Source of the DNA: UBA5069 sp963773745
GTDB taxonomy: Bacteria > Chloroflexota > Anaerolineae > Caldilineales > Caldilineaceae
Direction of reading: 5' to 3'
Length of the DNA: 64,000 bases
Assembly (NCBI GenBank): GCA_963773745.1
Contig: CAVZCL010000005.1
Location: 2,232,001 to 2,296,000, forward strand
The translations under genes were made by a program, and so were the position numbers. Position 1 is the stretch's first letter; every line of letters begins with the position of its first letter. This document shows positions 20,394 to 30,486 of the stretch, piece after piece. The notes below the pieces were generated by a model that saw only the letters and a list, made by a program, of their open reading frames with translations, did not search any database and was not told where the DNA came from.

Positions 20394-22286
20394 TTACTCT
20401 TCGACGCGTGCCTTCTTGGCGTTGCGCATACGAATATCGTGGTTGAGCACGCGCTTGCGAATGCGCAGCGAAGTCGGCGTTACCTCGAGCAGGTCGCCCT
20501 TGTCGAGGTACTGGATCGCATCGTCCAGTGAAAGCGTGCGCGGGGCCATAAGCATGTCCGAGACATTGGTCGGCTTCTCGCGAAAGTTCGTCAGCTGCTT
20601 GGCCTGCGTAATGTTGACGACAAGCTCCTCGGGGCGGATGTGCCGTCCGATCACCTGGCCGCCATAAACCTCTTCACCGGGCGAGACGATGTACTCGCCG
20701 CGCTGCTGCAATTTGACGAGAGCATACGCCGTGACGGTGCCCTGCTCCAGCGCCACGATCTTGCCCAGCTCCAGCGAATCGATTTCGCCGGAGAAGGGCT
20801 CGTAGCCGCGGAAGAGCGTGTGGAAAATCCCTGTGCCGCGCGTCGCAGTCAGGAAGGGCTGGCGGAAGCCGAGCAGGCCGCGTGTGGGCGCAATGTACTC
20901 GCTGTAGACCGTGCCGTCATCGCCGTAGCGAATGTTGACGAGCTTGGCTCGGCGGCGGCCCAGCATCTCGGCCACGGGGCCCAGGTAATCACTGTGGACC
21001 TCGATGAAGACCTCTTCCATCGGCTCGACGAGCGAATCATCATCGAGCCGCTTGTAGATGACTTCGGGCGAGCTGACGAAGAACTCGGATCCTTCGCGGC
21101 GCATCGTCTCGATCAGGACGGCAAGATGGAGTTCGCCGCGCCCTGAGACGAGGAATTCACTGGCAGCTTCGGTCTCCTGCACACGCAGCGACACGTTGCG
21201 CTCGAGTTCGGTCATCAGGCGCGCGCGCAACTGGCGGCTTGTCAGGTAGTTGCCGTCGCGCCCCGCAAAGGGGCTGTCATTGACGCCGAAGGTCATGCGC
21301 ACCGTAGGCTCTTCAACCGCAATCGGCGGGAGCGCTTCGGGATTCAGCAGGTCGGCCAGCGTGTCGCCGATGCCCACATCCTCGATGCCTGCAACCGCCA
21401 CAATGCTGCCCGCGTGCACAACATCCACCTCGTTGCGCTGCAGGTCGCGGAAGATGTAGGCCTGCGAAACCTTGCCCGGTTTCATCACGCCTTCGGCGTT
21501 GATGTGCATGATCTGCTGGCCGCTGCGAATGGTGCCCTTCTGCAGGCGGCCAATCGCAATCTTGCCCACATAGGGGCTGTACTCGAGCGTACTTACCAGC
21601 ATCTGCGTCGCCCCGTTGGGGTCCACATCGGGCGCGGGGATGTAGGAGACAATCATGTCAAAGAGCGGCTTGAGATCATCGGCCAGGCCGTCGGGGCTGT
21701 AGCCTGCGCGCCCGTCAATGCCGCGTGTATAGACAACAGGAAAATCAGCCTGCTCGTCGGTCGCGCCGAGGTCGATGAAGAGGTCAAAGGTGGCGTTGAC
21801 AGCATAAGCCGGCCGTGAGGCCGGCCTGTCCACCTTGTTGACGACGACGATGGCCTTGAGCCCCTTGTTGAGCGCCTGGCGCAAGACAAACCGCGTCTGC
21901 GGCATAGGCCCTTCCACGGCGTCAACGAGCAGCAGCACGCCGTCCACCATGTTCATCACGCGCTCCACCTCGCCGCCAAAGTCGGCGTGGCCCGGGGTAT
22001 CCACAATGTTAATCGTGGTGCCTTCGTAGACGACGCCCGTGTTCTTGGCGAGAATGGTAATGCCGCGCTCGCGCTCGAGGTCGTTGGAGTCGAGCACCCG
22101 CTCCTGCACCAGCTGGTTGGAGCGGAAGACGTTGGTCTGCTTGAGCATGCCATCCACAAGGGTGGTTTTGCCATGGTCAACGTGGGCAATAATCGCAATA
22201 TTGCGAATGTTTGGGCGCTCACGCGCAGCGCCTGTACTTTCGTTTGGCATAGTGGTTGTCTGCTCCAACACGTTCGTGTGACTCAT
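20394..22286 (-). CDS. typA: Ribosome-associated GTPase TypA/BipA
   Basis: Translation-factor GTPase that binds the ribosome and affects assembly and stress adaptation. G1 is AHVDHGKTTLVD, then RGITILAK, DTPGHADFGGEVER and NKVDRP give the remaining G motifs. The EF-G-like domains and the TypA-specific C-terminus (TRGLLGFRQPFLTATRGTG) are intact. This is one of the few long genes here without a frameshift. Two ATGs are possible, 22286 and 22250. I chose the longer because its upstream AAGGG is better spaced. Confidence 0.95.
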   Translation of the reverse strand: MSHTNVLEQTTTMPNESTGAARERPNIRNIAIIAHVDHGKTTLVDGMLKQTNVFRSNQLVQERVLDSNDLERERGITILAKNTGVVYEGTTINIVDTPGHADFGGEVERVMNMVDGVLLLVDAVEGPMPQTRFVLRQALNKGLKAIVVVNKVDRPASRPAYAVNATFDLFIDLGATDEQADFPVVYTRGIDGRAGYSPDGLADDLKPLFDMIVSYIPAPDVDPNGATQMLVSTLEYSPYVGKIAIGRLQKGTIRSGQQIMHINAEGVMKPGKVSQAYIFRDLQRNEVDVVHAGSIVAVAGIEDVGIGDTLADLLNPEALPPIAVEEPTVRMTFGVNDSPFAGRDGNYLTSRQLRARLMTELERNVSLRVQETEAASEFLVSGRGELHLAVLIETMRREGSEFFVSSPEVIYKRLDDDSLVEPMEEVFIEVHSDYLGPVAEMLGRRRAKLVNIRYGDDGTVYSEYIAPTRGLLGFRQPFLTATRGTGIFHTLFRGYEPFSGEIDSLELGKIVALEQGTVTAYALVKLQQRGEYIVSPGEEVYGGQVIGRHIRPEELVVNITQAKQLTNFREKPTNVSDMLMAPRTLSLDDAIQYLDKGDLLEVTPTSLRIRKRVLNHDIRMRNAKKARVEE

Positions 22287-22413
22287 TTCGACGCCCTTGT
22301 TAACACAAAAAACGCCCGGCTGCTGAGGGAGCCGAGCAAAACCAGATCCTTGCTTGTCGAGTGAGATTATAACGGCGATGGGGCGCAAATGCAAGACGGC
22401 CGGCGGGTGGAAC

Positions 22414-22452
22414 GCTGACCCGGCCCCTCCACCGACGAGGGGCCGGGTCAGC
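22414..22452 (-). terminator. 15-bp GC hairpin after GYD protein
   Basis: 22414-22428 and 22438-22452 pair perfectly with a 9-base loop, just after the stop of the minus-strand GYD gene and before typA. There is no T run, so it may be a weak terminator. Confidence 0.55.
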
Positions 22453-22483
22453 TTCCGACAGCGCGTAGACTGGCGTGTGCGGG

Positions 22484-22807
22484 TTATTCCTGGCCCGGCG
22501 CCCTGTAGGACGGGCTCATTTTTGCGGCAGCGTCCACGTCGGCGGGGGAGAGGAGCACCGTCGTGGTAACGCTGGCGGCGCCTGCAGCACCCACGGTTAG
22601 CGCAATTGCGGCAGCGGAGGCATTGTCTGCCATATCGGCAACAATGTAGAGGTCGTGCTTTCCAAAAGCGTAGTAGTATGACTCGATTGTCCCGCCCAGC
22701 GAGCTAGCGAGTGCATCAACAGCAGCGCGGCGCGCCGTACCACCCTCCTTGATCAAGCCCTTGACACCTTCCACGCTATAACTTGCTTGAAACAGATACT
22801 TTGCCAT
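22484..22807 (-). CDS. GYD-domain protein
   Basis: 107 residues. The pattern YLFQASYSVEGVKGLIKEGG, then LGGTIESYYYAFGKHDLYIV, matches the small GYD family, which has a dimeric alpha/beta-barrel-like fold of unknown function. No catalytic residues can be assigned. It stands alone upstream of typA on the same strand. Confidence 0.8.
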   Translation of the reverse strand: MAKYLFQASYSVEGVKGLIKEGGTARRAAVDALASSLGGTIESYYYAFGKHDLYIVADMADNASAAAIALTVGAAGAASVTTTVLLSPADVDAAAKMSPSYRAPGQE

Positions 22808-23050
22808 GGTTCAGCCTCCAGAGTGCGTGGGATTGCCTCAACGAGAGGCAGTCGGGGTGGAACCATAGGTGCTCGCGAGAGCGTTGTCAAATCGCATTTA
22901 TGCAAGGCAAGCGTGCATCGTCCGGACAAGTGCACTTCGTCGCCCGCACGGTGGCACTGAAAGTGCAATCTTCCGTTACAATGGGCGCGTTCACCATTGC
23001 TGCCCCATTGCACGCTGCGAAAGCAAAATTTGGCTTGAGGGGGGTCTTCC

Positions 23051-23857
23051 ATGGGTCGTCTGGTCCGCTATATCCCACGTTGGTCCATAGTCGTATTTCT
23101 TGTGCTGGCGCTGGCCAGCGCAGGGATCGCGCTGGCAGCGCCGGCGCGCGCAATGCTGCAGCAGCCCGTCGCAGCCATTGGCCTCGACCCGCTCACGCCG
23201 GCGGAAGTGGCGCAGGCGAACGAGGCCGCCAACGATATGCGCAGCGTGAGCGCGGCAGCCGTGCGCACAGCTGCCACCGCGCCCGGCCAGGTGGCGGTGA
23301 GCGCGCCTGCCGAAGAGGTTGTGCTGGTGGAGCGCCACCCTGAAGCGAAGGCCGTGATGGCGGCAGGCGTTTGGCCGCGTCGCGCCGACCTCTACCTCTA
23401 TCGCTACGCCGATGACACTCTGGTGCATGGCCTTTACGACTATGCCACGGGGCAAACCGAAGTGGTGGAGAGCGTGCAGGGTGTGCAACTGCCGCTCAAC
23501 GACAGCGAGCGGCAGACGGCGATTGCAATTGCCTATGCCGATCCGCCATTGCGCGCCCAGCTGGCCGATGAGTACCGGCTAATCACGGGCGGAACACTCA
23601 CCAGCGCGGCGCAGCTTGACATGCGCGTCTTCAGCTACCATGCCGGCTCGAATCCCGAAATGGAGACGCCCCCCGTGCAGGCGTGCAGCGTGAACCGCTG
23701 CGCACAACTGCTTATCCTTACCGACCAAAACGTGACGCTGCGCGCGCTGCCGATTGTGAACCTCTCGCAGATGAAGGTGGCAAGCGTGATGCCGCTGGAT
23801 GTGGGCGCGGCAGCAGACGCTGCGGCAGGCCACACGCACGGCGAAGGAGGCAACTAG
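23051..23857 (+). CDS. Exported protein resembling the N2-N3 region of copper amine oxidase
   Basis: 268 residues with one N-terminal hydrophobic segment (signal peptide or anchor, residues ~12-32). The order of segments recalls the non-catalytic N2 and N3 domains of copper amine oxidases: DPLTPAEVAQANEAA, then VERHPEAKAVM, RRADLYLYRYADDTLVHGLY and a helix around AIAIAYADPPLRAQLADEY. The next gene, which overlaps it by one base, is the catalytic domain. A His-rich tail (GHTHGEGGN) might bind metal. It probably forms one complex with its neighbour. The match is from motif order only. Confidence 0.6.
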   Translation: MGRLVRYIPRWSIVVFLVLALASAGIALAAPARAMLQQPVAAIGLDPLTPAEVAQANEAANDMRSVSAAAVRTAATAPGQVAVSAPAEEVVLVERHPEAKAVMAAGVWPRRADLYLYRYADDTLVHGLYDYATGQTEVVESVQGVQLPLNDSERQTAIAIAYADPPLRAQLADEYRLITGGTLTSAAQLDMRVFSYHAGSNPEMETPPVQACSVNRCAQLLILTDQNVTLRALPIVNLSQMKVASVMPLDVGAAADAAAGHTHGEGGN

Positions 23858-25524
23858 TGGCCGAAGAGCTTGTGGGGAATGTACAGAGCAAGCGCGTGCG
23901 ACTGTTGCGCGCTGCGGCCGGTGTGGGTGTCGTGCTGGCCGGGCTCATCCTGCTCGCAGGGGCATGGCTCTTCTCGGCTCCACGTGTCGTGGCACAGAGT
24001 GAATATGCCTGCTCCAGCGCCTTCAAGATTGACAAGACGCTGCCCACCGGCACGCGCTGGGAGATGTGCTGGGAACCGCGTGCGCTGGACGGCATCGTGC
24101 TCTACGACATTACGCTCACGCCTCCCAACGAGCCGCGCCGGCTGATTCTGGCACAGGCGGGGCTGGCGCAGGTGCACGTACCCTATGACGACAACGGCGC
24201 GCGCTTTCACGATGTGACGGACTTTGGCTTTGGCGGCCGCTTTCTTGAGAACCTGACAGCAGCGGAGTGCCCCAATGGCACGCTGCTCCCTTACGGTGGC
24301 AAGAACGTACTCTGCATGCAGATTCAGCCGCGCGGGTATGCGCAAAAATTCTACACGCGCCAGTTGCAGGGTTACGAGCTTTCAATCTTCAGCGTCTCCA
24401 CTTCAGGCGATTACAACTACATTGTGCAGTGGGTCTTCCAGGATGACGGCGCGATTGTGCCCACCGTAGGCGCATCCGGCCAGTTGCAGCGCTACGGCAC
24501 CGACGCCTCCTATGGCTGGATTACGGCGACCAACCGCATCCCCATCTCGCACTATCACAATTACTGGTTCCGGCTCGACTTTGACATTAACGGGCGCGAG
24601 AACGACCTGATGCAGGAGATTCAGTTTAACCCGACCGACCAGAACCGCCGCCGCGTCAAAGAGATCACCGATGTGACGCTCGAGGCGGCGCGCCAGCACG
24701 ATCCCACCGTGCAGCGCAGTTGGCGCGTAATGGACAAGGTCACCCGCAACGACGGCGGCAACTTCATCTCCTACCAGATTGAGGGGCTAAGCAGCGGCCA
24801 TGACTTCACAGGCCCGAACTTTGAGCCCTTCTCGCAGAGCGACCTCTACGTGACGACCTTCAAAACGTGCGAGAAGTACCCCTCACACAACCCGCAGCTC
24901 AACGGCTGCGCAGGCGACGTGTCGCAGTTTGTCAATGGCGAAAGTGTGGATGGCAAGGACCTTGTGGTTTGGTACGGGATCACCTTCCACCACCTGCCGC
25001 GTGAAGAGGACGAGGTCTACATGGACGTCCACTGGGATGGCTTTACCATCATCCCGCGCGACTGGACGTCGCACAATCCGCTCGACAACGTCTCGGGCGG
25101 CAACGCACCCACGGCCACCTCCACGCCAACGCCAACGCCGACAGCGGTGCCTGCAGCCACGCCGACTGAAGCGCCCGCCGCGCTTGAAGCTGCACCGCAA
25201 CAGCTCGTCGTCATGGGCGATCGACTGCCGCAAACCATGACAGTCTCGCTGCAGAACGCAGGCGGCGGCCCGCCAATTGCGTGGCAGGCGCAGAGCAGCG
25301 ACGCGTGGCTTTCGGCCAGCCCAATCTCCGGCACAACGCCTGCCATGCTCATCATCGAGGTCGACGCGCCGCTGGCCGCGACCGCCGTTGTGACGGGCAC
25401 GGTCTATACGGGCACAATTACGCTCACGAATACGGCGCAGCCTGCGCTCCAGATCGGTGTGACCCTGCTGGAGGGGATGACGGAGAGCAATTTTGTGCCG
25501 ATTATCGAGGGCGGCGCCCCGTAG
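23857..25524 (+). CDS. Copper amine oxidase catalytic domain with BACON-like tail
   Basis: 555 residues, GTG start inside the previous stop (TAGTG), AAGGAGG upstream. One membrane helix at ~21-40 anchors it outside. The copper amine oxidase active site can be traced: likely base Asp in HDVTDFGFG (~119), cofactor Tyr in TSGDYNYI (Tyr ~186), copper His pair in SHYHNYWFRLDFD (232, 234) and third His in ITFHHLPREED (~379). GFTIIPRDW then matches the usual end of the domain. The family motif N-Y-D/E is D-Y-N here. A Thr-Pro linker leads to a C-terminal beta domain like BACON. Expected to oxidise primary amines to aldehydes, ammonia and peroxide. Substrate unknown. Confidence 0.8.
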   Translation: MAEELVGNVQSKRVRLLRAAAGVGVVLAGLILLAGAWLFSAPRVVAQSEYACSSAFKIDKTLPTGTRWEMCWEPRALDGIVLYDITLTPPNEPRRLILAQAGLAQVHVPYDDNGARFHDVTDFGFGGRFLENLTAAECPNGTLLPYGGKNVLCMQIQPRGYAQKFYTRQLQGYELSIFSVSTSGDYNYIVQWVFQDDGAIVPTVGASGQLQRYGTDASYGWITATNRIPISHYHNYWFRLDFDINGRENDLMQEIQFNPTDQNRRRVKEITDVTLEAARQHDPTVQRSWRVMDKVTRNDGGNFISYQIEGLSSGHDFTGPNFEPFSQSDLYVTTFKTCEKYPSHNPQLNGCAGDVSQFVNGESVDGKDLVVWYGITFHHLPREEDEVYMDVHWDGFTIIPRDWTSHNPLDNVSGGNAPTATSTPTPTPTAVPAATPTEAPAALEAAPQQLVVMGDRLPQTMTVSLQNAGGGPPIAWQAQSSDAWLSASPISGTTPAMLIIEVDAPLAATAVVTGTVYTGTITLTNTAQPALQIGVTLLEGMTESNFVPIIEGGAP

Positions 25525-25554
25525 CATACGTGGAATCCGCTCGGTTGCAATGAC

Positions 25555-25590
25555 AAAGAGGCCCGCACGGTTAACCGTGCGGGCCTCTTT
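25555..25590. terminator. Perfect 36-nt palindrome, bidirectional terminator
   Basis: AAAGAGGCCCGCACGGTT is followed at once by its reverse complement. It ends in TTT in both directions and lies between convergent stops at 25524 and 25607. Confidence 0.85.
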
Positions 25591-25606
25591 CTACCAGGGA
25601 TGCGAT

Positions 25607-26596
25607 TCAATTGCCGGCGAGTGTCGTCCGTGATGCGCCAGAATCCGGACGACGCACAATGCGCCAGATTTGCGCGCCGACGTCGAAGAGCGTAACGACC
25701 ATGACGATGGCCACGCTGATGCGTGCAAACACCTCAAAGGCAGGGAAGAGCAGCAGCGCGGGGCCCGTCAACAGGGAGAAGAGCAGCGCCAGCGAGGCAA
25801 GGCCAAGCGCGATCTTTACGAGGCGTGTGGCCGGCTGCCAGAAGCCACGCGCCAGCACGACAATCGAAAGCAGCGCGTCGGCGGCGAGCAGGCCAATCAT
25901 CCACGGCAGAAAGCTGTAAAAGTGGTCGGTGAAGAAGAGCACCGGTGACCAGCCCTGACCCGGCACGTAGTAGCCGCCGCTCCTGTTGAGGAAGAAGGAC
26001 AGGAAGACGATGAAAACGATGGTGAAAGCAATCCCGAAAATTGTCTCGCCCACCTTGATGCGATCCTGGTCCTTTGCGGCCGGCAGCGACTTGGGGTTCC
26101 AGTTCTTGTCCAGATCCTTGGCCTCAATGCGGGCAAACCGCTCTACAAGCGCAAAGATGATCACCACCATGCCTGTCGCCTGGGTGAGCGATGCAAGTAT
26201 GTCGGCCAGCGCGCCGCCTACGGATACGGTCTCCTGCTGCCAGCCAATGGCTGCGAATACGCCAAAGAGATTAACGGCAAGCACAATGGAGAGCACAATC
26301 TGCAAAACCGTAACGAAGGTGGGATAGAGGACAGGGCCAATCAGCGAGTGTGCGCCGCCGTAGTTGAGGGCGAAGCGCTGCGGCGCGCCGAGCTCCTTAA
26401 GGGCAGCCAGCACGGCCTTTTCGTCACTCACGCCGCGCATTGCCAGCAACGCGGCCACTTGCGCGCGCACATCGGCCTCAGCGCCGGCGCGATTCTTTGC
26501 CGGCACCCAGCGCGCCAACTCGGCAAGATAGCGATCAAGGTATTGGGACTGGAGCGTAAGGGTTGAATCCGCCTGGTGTGTGATTGGAGTAGACAT
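25607..26596 (-). CDS. HAAS-type membrane protein
   Basis: 329 residues. The N-terminus YLDRYLAELARWVPAKNRAG, then a short helical region ending LGAPQRFALNY, resembles the HAAS domain of PadR-linked membrane proteins. Six or more membrane helices follow. The ATG at 26596 has GGAGG 9 bases upstream. Such genes usually sit beside a PadR regulator, and none is present here. It converges with the amine oxidase operon. Confidence 0.65.
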   Translation of the reverse strand: MSTPITHQADSTLTLQSQYLDRYLAELARWVPAKNRAGAEADVRAQVAALLAMRGVSDEKAVLAALKELGAPQRFALNYGGAHSLIGPVLYPTFVTVLQIVLSIVLAVNLFGVFAAIGWQQETVSVGGALADILASLTQATGMVVIIFALVERFARIEAKDLDKNWNPKSLPAAKDQDRIKVGETIFGIAFTIVFIVFLSFFLNRSGGYYVPGQGWSPVLFFTDHFYSFLPWMIGLLAADALLSIVVLARGFWQPATRLVKIALGLASLALLFSLLTGPALLLFPAFEVFARISVAIVMVVTLFDVGAQIWRIVRRPDSGASRTTLAGN

Positions 26597-26896
26597 GCGG
26601 GAAGCCTCCGTCATGGGCAAAGAGTGCACGACACAAGGAGGGGTGCCTGCAACATTGAATGAGACGAGAACTGACTGCGCTGTAAAAATCACTACGCAGA
26701 GAGCCGGCGCAAGGTCGCGCCGGCCTGCTCATTCAATGCCTTGAGGGCCTGCACTGTGGGGTGGATGGCGGCCGGACGGTTTTGGACACGAGGGGGGCGA
26801 TGGCTTTATTGCTGCGGGGCCGCTGCATCCGGCGGTGATTGTCGTTCTGGCTGCGCGAGCTTGTTTTGGGGCGCATCGCGTCGCAGTTGGTTTTCG
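26597..26896. other. 300-base gap with one GC hairpin
   Basis: Lies between the stop of the polysaccharide deacetylase and the start of the HAAS gene, both on the minus strand. GCCGGCGC (26703-26710) pairs with GCGCCGGC (26717-26724). No supported ORF or T-tailed terminator is seen. Confidence 0.5.
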
Positions 26897-28328
26897 TCAG
26901 TTCTGTATTGTTACATGCGTAAAGTACTCGGCGTAGTTACCGTCGGCAAAGACCACGCGCAGCCGCAGCATCTGCGGGCCATTGGGATAGCCTCGGCTGT
27001 CCCAGACTGCAAGGCGACCCACGTTGCGCAGTGGTTCGTCACCCAGGGCAAGGAAGAGCGGCTCTTCTCCGCTGACGATCAGATCCAGCTGCCACTTCTC
27101 AAAGGTCGGATGATTGGCGTAGCCTTGCACCAGGATCGCGCCGGTGACTGTTGCACCTGCTTTGGGGAAGGTGATGGCGCCAAACGCCTCGCCGGGCGTT
27201 GCCGATGGCTCGGCCGTTAGGCCCGGTGTGGCTGATGCCTTTGGCGTGGCGGTTGCGGGCCGTGTCTCCGTCACCTTTGGAGCGGACGTTTGCGTGGACC
27301 TGGGTGTGGACCTGGGTGTGAATGCGGGTGTGGACGTTGGCGTCGCAGTGGACTCAGCATTCGCTACACCAGTCGCAGCACCAGTCGCAGCACCAGTCGA
27401 TCGCCCCGACTGCGCGTCCGTTGCCAATGTGGCAGAGGCGGCAGTCACAGTCGCCGTGGGCGTCTCGGTCAACGTTGGCGTTGCCGTGGGCCATGGGGTC
27501 TCCGTGGGCGATGGCGTGGGTGTGGGCGTGGTTGATGGCAAGGGCAACGGGGTTGCTGTGGCGCCGGGCTCGGGCGTGGGCGTCTCCAGCTGTGCATTGG
27601 TAAAGTCGGCCATGGGCATGTCACGGCAGATGGCCTTGAACTCCCAACCCTTGGCCGTCAGCGTCTTGAGGATGGTGCGCACGGCCGCCACCGTCTGCGA
27701 GCGGTCGCCGCCGCCGTCATGCATGACGACGATAGAGCCATCGCGCGCATTGTCAATCACATGCTGCGCGATCTCGCTCGCGCCCGGGCTGCGCCAGATC
27801 CTCGGGGTCCATGTTCCACTTGACGATGCTCATACCCAACTGATCGGCGAAATCGACGACGTTATAGTCGATGGCCCCATAGGGCGGGCGCAGGCACTTC
27901 GAGTCCATTTCGCCCAGCAGAGCGCTGGTGTCACCCACTTCGGCGTCGAAATAGGCCTGCGACACGCCGGTGAGGTTGGCGTGGTTGTAGCCGTGGTTGC
28001 CCAGGCCGTTGCCACCGTCATAGATCTTCTTGAGCAGTTCTGTGTTGCCGGGAAGCTGCCGGCCGACCACGAAAAAGGTGGCGTGTGCGTTGTATTCGGC
28101 CAGCAGGTCAACCATTTGCTCCGTCCACGGTTGAAAGGGGCCGTCGTCAAAGGTCAGGAAGATGACGGGCGCGCGCGCTTCACCGCCTGCGCCGCTGCCG
28201 GGCAGGGTGCCGCCCGGGGGCGCGTCAATATCAACGGCAAGTGCTGGCATCGCACCCAGAATCAAGAGCAGGGCAAGCAGCGGAAGCGCAACGCGCAGGT
28301 AGATGCGCAGGGCAGGTCGAAAGATCAA
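26897..28328 (-). CDS. Polysaccharide deacetylase with Thr-Pro linker and C-terminal beta domain (frameshifted)
   Basis: Exported NodB-family enzyme (CE4) that removes acetyl groups from N-acetylated glycans such as peptidoglycan. FLTFDDGP is motif 1, GNHGYNHANLTG gives the metal His pair, and CLRPPYGAIDYN is motif 3. VVMHDGGGDRSQTV closes the domain. A Thr/Pro/Ser linker of ~100 residues and a beta domain of ~90 follow. The start is taken as TTG 28328 because AAAGGA precedes it and a signal peptide follows; ATG 28406 is the alternative. The frame shifts near 27,785, which fits loss of CG from a CGCG run. Confidence 0.82.
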
Positions 28329-28408
28329 GACAATTGTCCTTTGTGGCGCTTTGGCTGGTTGCAGGCGCGTGAACTTCCTATACCATGACGCAGGGATGCG
28401 GGCCATGG

Positions 28409-30089
28409 TTACGCGTCAATTGCCAGAATCAATCCTTCGTTGGGGCCAACGGGCAGCTTGTGCAGGAAGTGCATGTCGCCCTGACGGGCGAGGCCGGTGT
28501 CGAGCAGCACGCTGCCGGCAGCGGCAATGGCGCTCAGGTCGAGCATCTGCGGCGCTGCGCCAAAGTTGAGCACAATGAGAAGGCGCTGTTCGCTGCTTTC
28601 GCGTACATAGGCGAAGACATCGACCGCGCCGCTGTCGGTGGAGCGGTATGCGCCGCCCAGCAGCGCAGGCGACTTGCGCCGAAGGTCCGCAAGCAGGCGG
28701 AAGAGCCAAAGCTGGGAGCGGGGATCGCTCTCCTCTGCGAGCACGTTGATACACGGGTAGTCATCGCCTAAAGGCAGCCACGGCGTCACATTGGGCGGAC
28801 AGAAGCCGGCATTTGGGCTATCGTCCCATTGCATGGGCGTGCGCTGTGGGTCGCGCCCCACGCCTTCCAACTCGGGTTGGTTGACGGCCTGCGGATCACG
28901 AACCAATTCTGGCGGGATGTGCACGTCGACCATGCCAATTTCGTCGCCGTAGTACCAGATGGGTGTCCCGCGCAGCGTAAGCAGGAGCATGGTCGCCACG
29001 CGCGCCTGCGCAATGCCCAAACGCGAGGCCATGCGCGGTTTGTCATGGTTGCCAAGCGCCCAAATTGGGCCAGCCCCATGCGGGCAGAGCTGCCTCGTAA
29101 TCGTCTACCATGGTGCGCACAGTTTGGGCGTTCCACTCCGCGCCGATGAGCTGGTAGTTCGAGGGCAAGTGAACTTCGTCGCCAATGCCCTGCGCGGCGG
29201 AATCGTTGCCGTAGTAGTCCATGAGTCGATTGTTGGGGAGGTAGATTTCGCCTACAAGCAGCCGCTCGCGTCCCTGCGCAGTGTACTCTTCCAGCAGCGC
29301 ACGCATGGCCCGGATGAGGGTGTGAACCTCGGGCTGGTCCGCCGAGTAGATGTGGTCCAGGCTGTGAATTAGCTGGCCGCCCTGCCAGTCGGGATTGGGC
29401 GGTTCGTCGCGCAGCGCGGCGTCCTTGATCATGAGCCAGATGACATCGACGCGGAAACCGTCGATCCCCCGCTCAAGCCAGACGCGCATTTCGCCCAGCA
29501 TGGCCTCAAGCACCTCAGGGTTGCGGTAGTTGAGTTCGGGCTGGTGGGCGTCGAACTGGTGCAGGTAATACTGGTTCGTGAGCGGGTCCAGCGTCCATGC
29601 CGGTCCCCCGAAGTAGGAGCGCCAGTTGTTGGGCAGTCCGGCACTGGGGCTAACGTCCGGGCTGGCGGGGTCATCTGCGCTTTTTGGATCGCGCCAGATG
29701 TACCAGTTGCGCTTGGGGTTGGTGCGATTGGCGCGGCTCTCCACAAACCAGGGGTGCTCGTCCGAGGTGTGGTTGGGCACGAGATCGAGCAGCACCTTCA
29801 TGTTGCGGGCGTGCGCGTCCTCGAGCAGTGCCATGAAGTCGTCTACGGTTCCGAAGATGGGGTCAACACCCGTGTAGTCGGCCACGTCGTAGCCGAAATC
29901 ATGCATGGGAGAGGGGTTGATGGGCGAAAGCCAAAGCGCGTCAACGTGGATGGCGTCGAGGTAATGGAGGCGCTGGCGAATGCCCTGCAGGTCGCCAATG
30001 CCGTCGGCGGTACTGTCTTGAAAAGAGCGCGGGTAAACCTGATAGATGATGGCCTTCTGCCACCAGCGCAAGGCGTCTGAGGGATTCAA
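28409..30089 (-). CDS. GH13 alpha-glucosidase (frameshifted)
   Basis: Alpha-amylase-family hydrolase of the oligo-1,6-/alpha-glucosidase type. WWQKAIIYQVYPRSFQDS opens the barrel. The nucleophile Asp (~215) is in GFRVDVIW, the acid Glu in VGEIYLP, and the transition-state Asp in GNHDKPR. No signal peptide, so probably cytoplasmic and acting on imported maltodextrins. The start is a TTG at 30089 behind GAGGAG. The frame changes near 29,058. Removing one T gives WPNWALGNHDKPR. It lies 80 bases from the deacetylase start on the same strand. Confidence 0.88.
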
Positions 30090-30486
30090 GCGGTAGCTCC
30101 TCGGGTGATTTTGTTTGCGCAGTCCCCTAGATTGTAGGCATTCGGGCGAGGTACGCAAATCGACGCGCCTGTTGGCACCGGCAAATAGAGAGTGAGTCGC
30201 GTGCAGGCGAGTGACAACGCGCTACACGCCGAATTCGGCGCACGGTCTCTGCTCCCCGCTTCCTGACATTTGAGAAGCCCCGACGATCTTGTGAGAAGCC
30301 TTCCCTTTATATTGCCGCTGGCACAATGTGACAAAAGTCCTCGCTTGTATCGCGCTTGTGTGCCATGATGAGAAAACGTCCTCCCCAGACAAGATTGGCG
30401 CGCTGCAAAGACCTTTGCTTTTAAAGAGTTCAATCTCCAACTTGAACACATCTGAACGGAGTTCCGCACATGAAGGGAGCTACGCA
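30090..30486. other. 397-base divergent region before nrfHA
   Basis: Must hold the promoters of the GH13 gene (minus) and nrfHA (plus). A 14-base palindrome GCAAAGACCTTTGC lies at 30405-30418, 69 bases before the nrfH start, and could be an operator. I found no clear FNR box (TTGAT-N4-ATCAA) and no ORF. Confidence 0.45.

Noticed and set aside
26600..26760. Small minus-strand reading frame ending near 26,698 (tail VQALKALNEQAGATLRRLSA)
   Set aside because: It looks protein-like, but a stop lies shortly upstream and no start codon or ribosome site is available. At most a remnant.
30090..30486. FNR- or CRP-type site for nrfHA
   Set aside because: TGTGACAAAAGTC near 30,335 matches only half of such a site, and the second half is missing.
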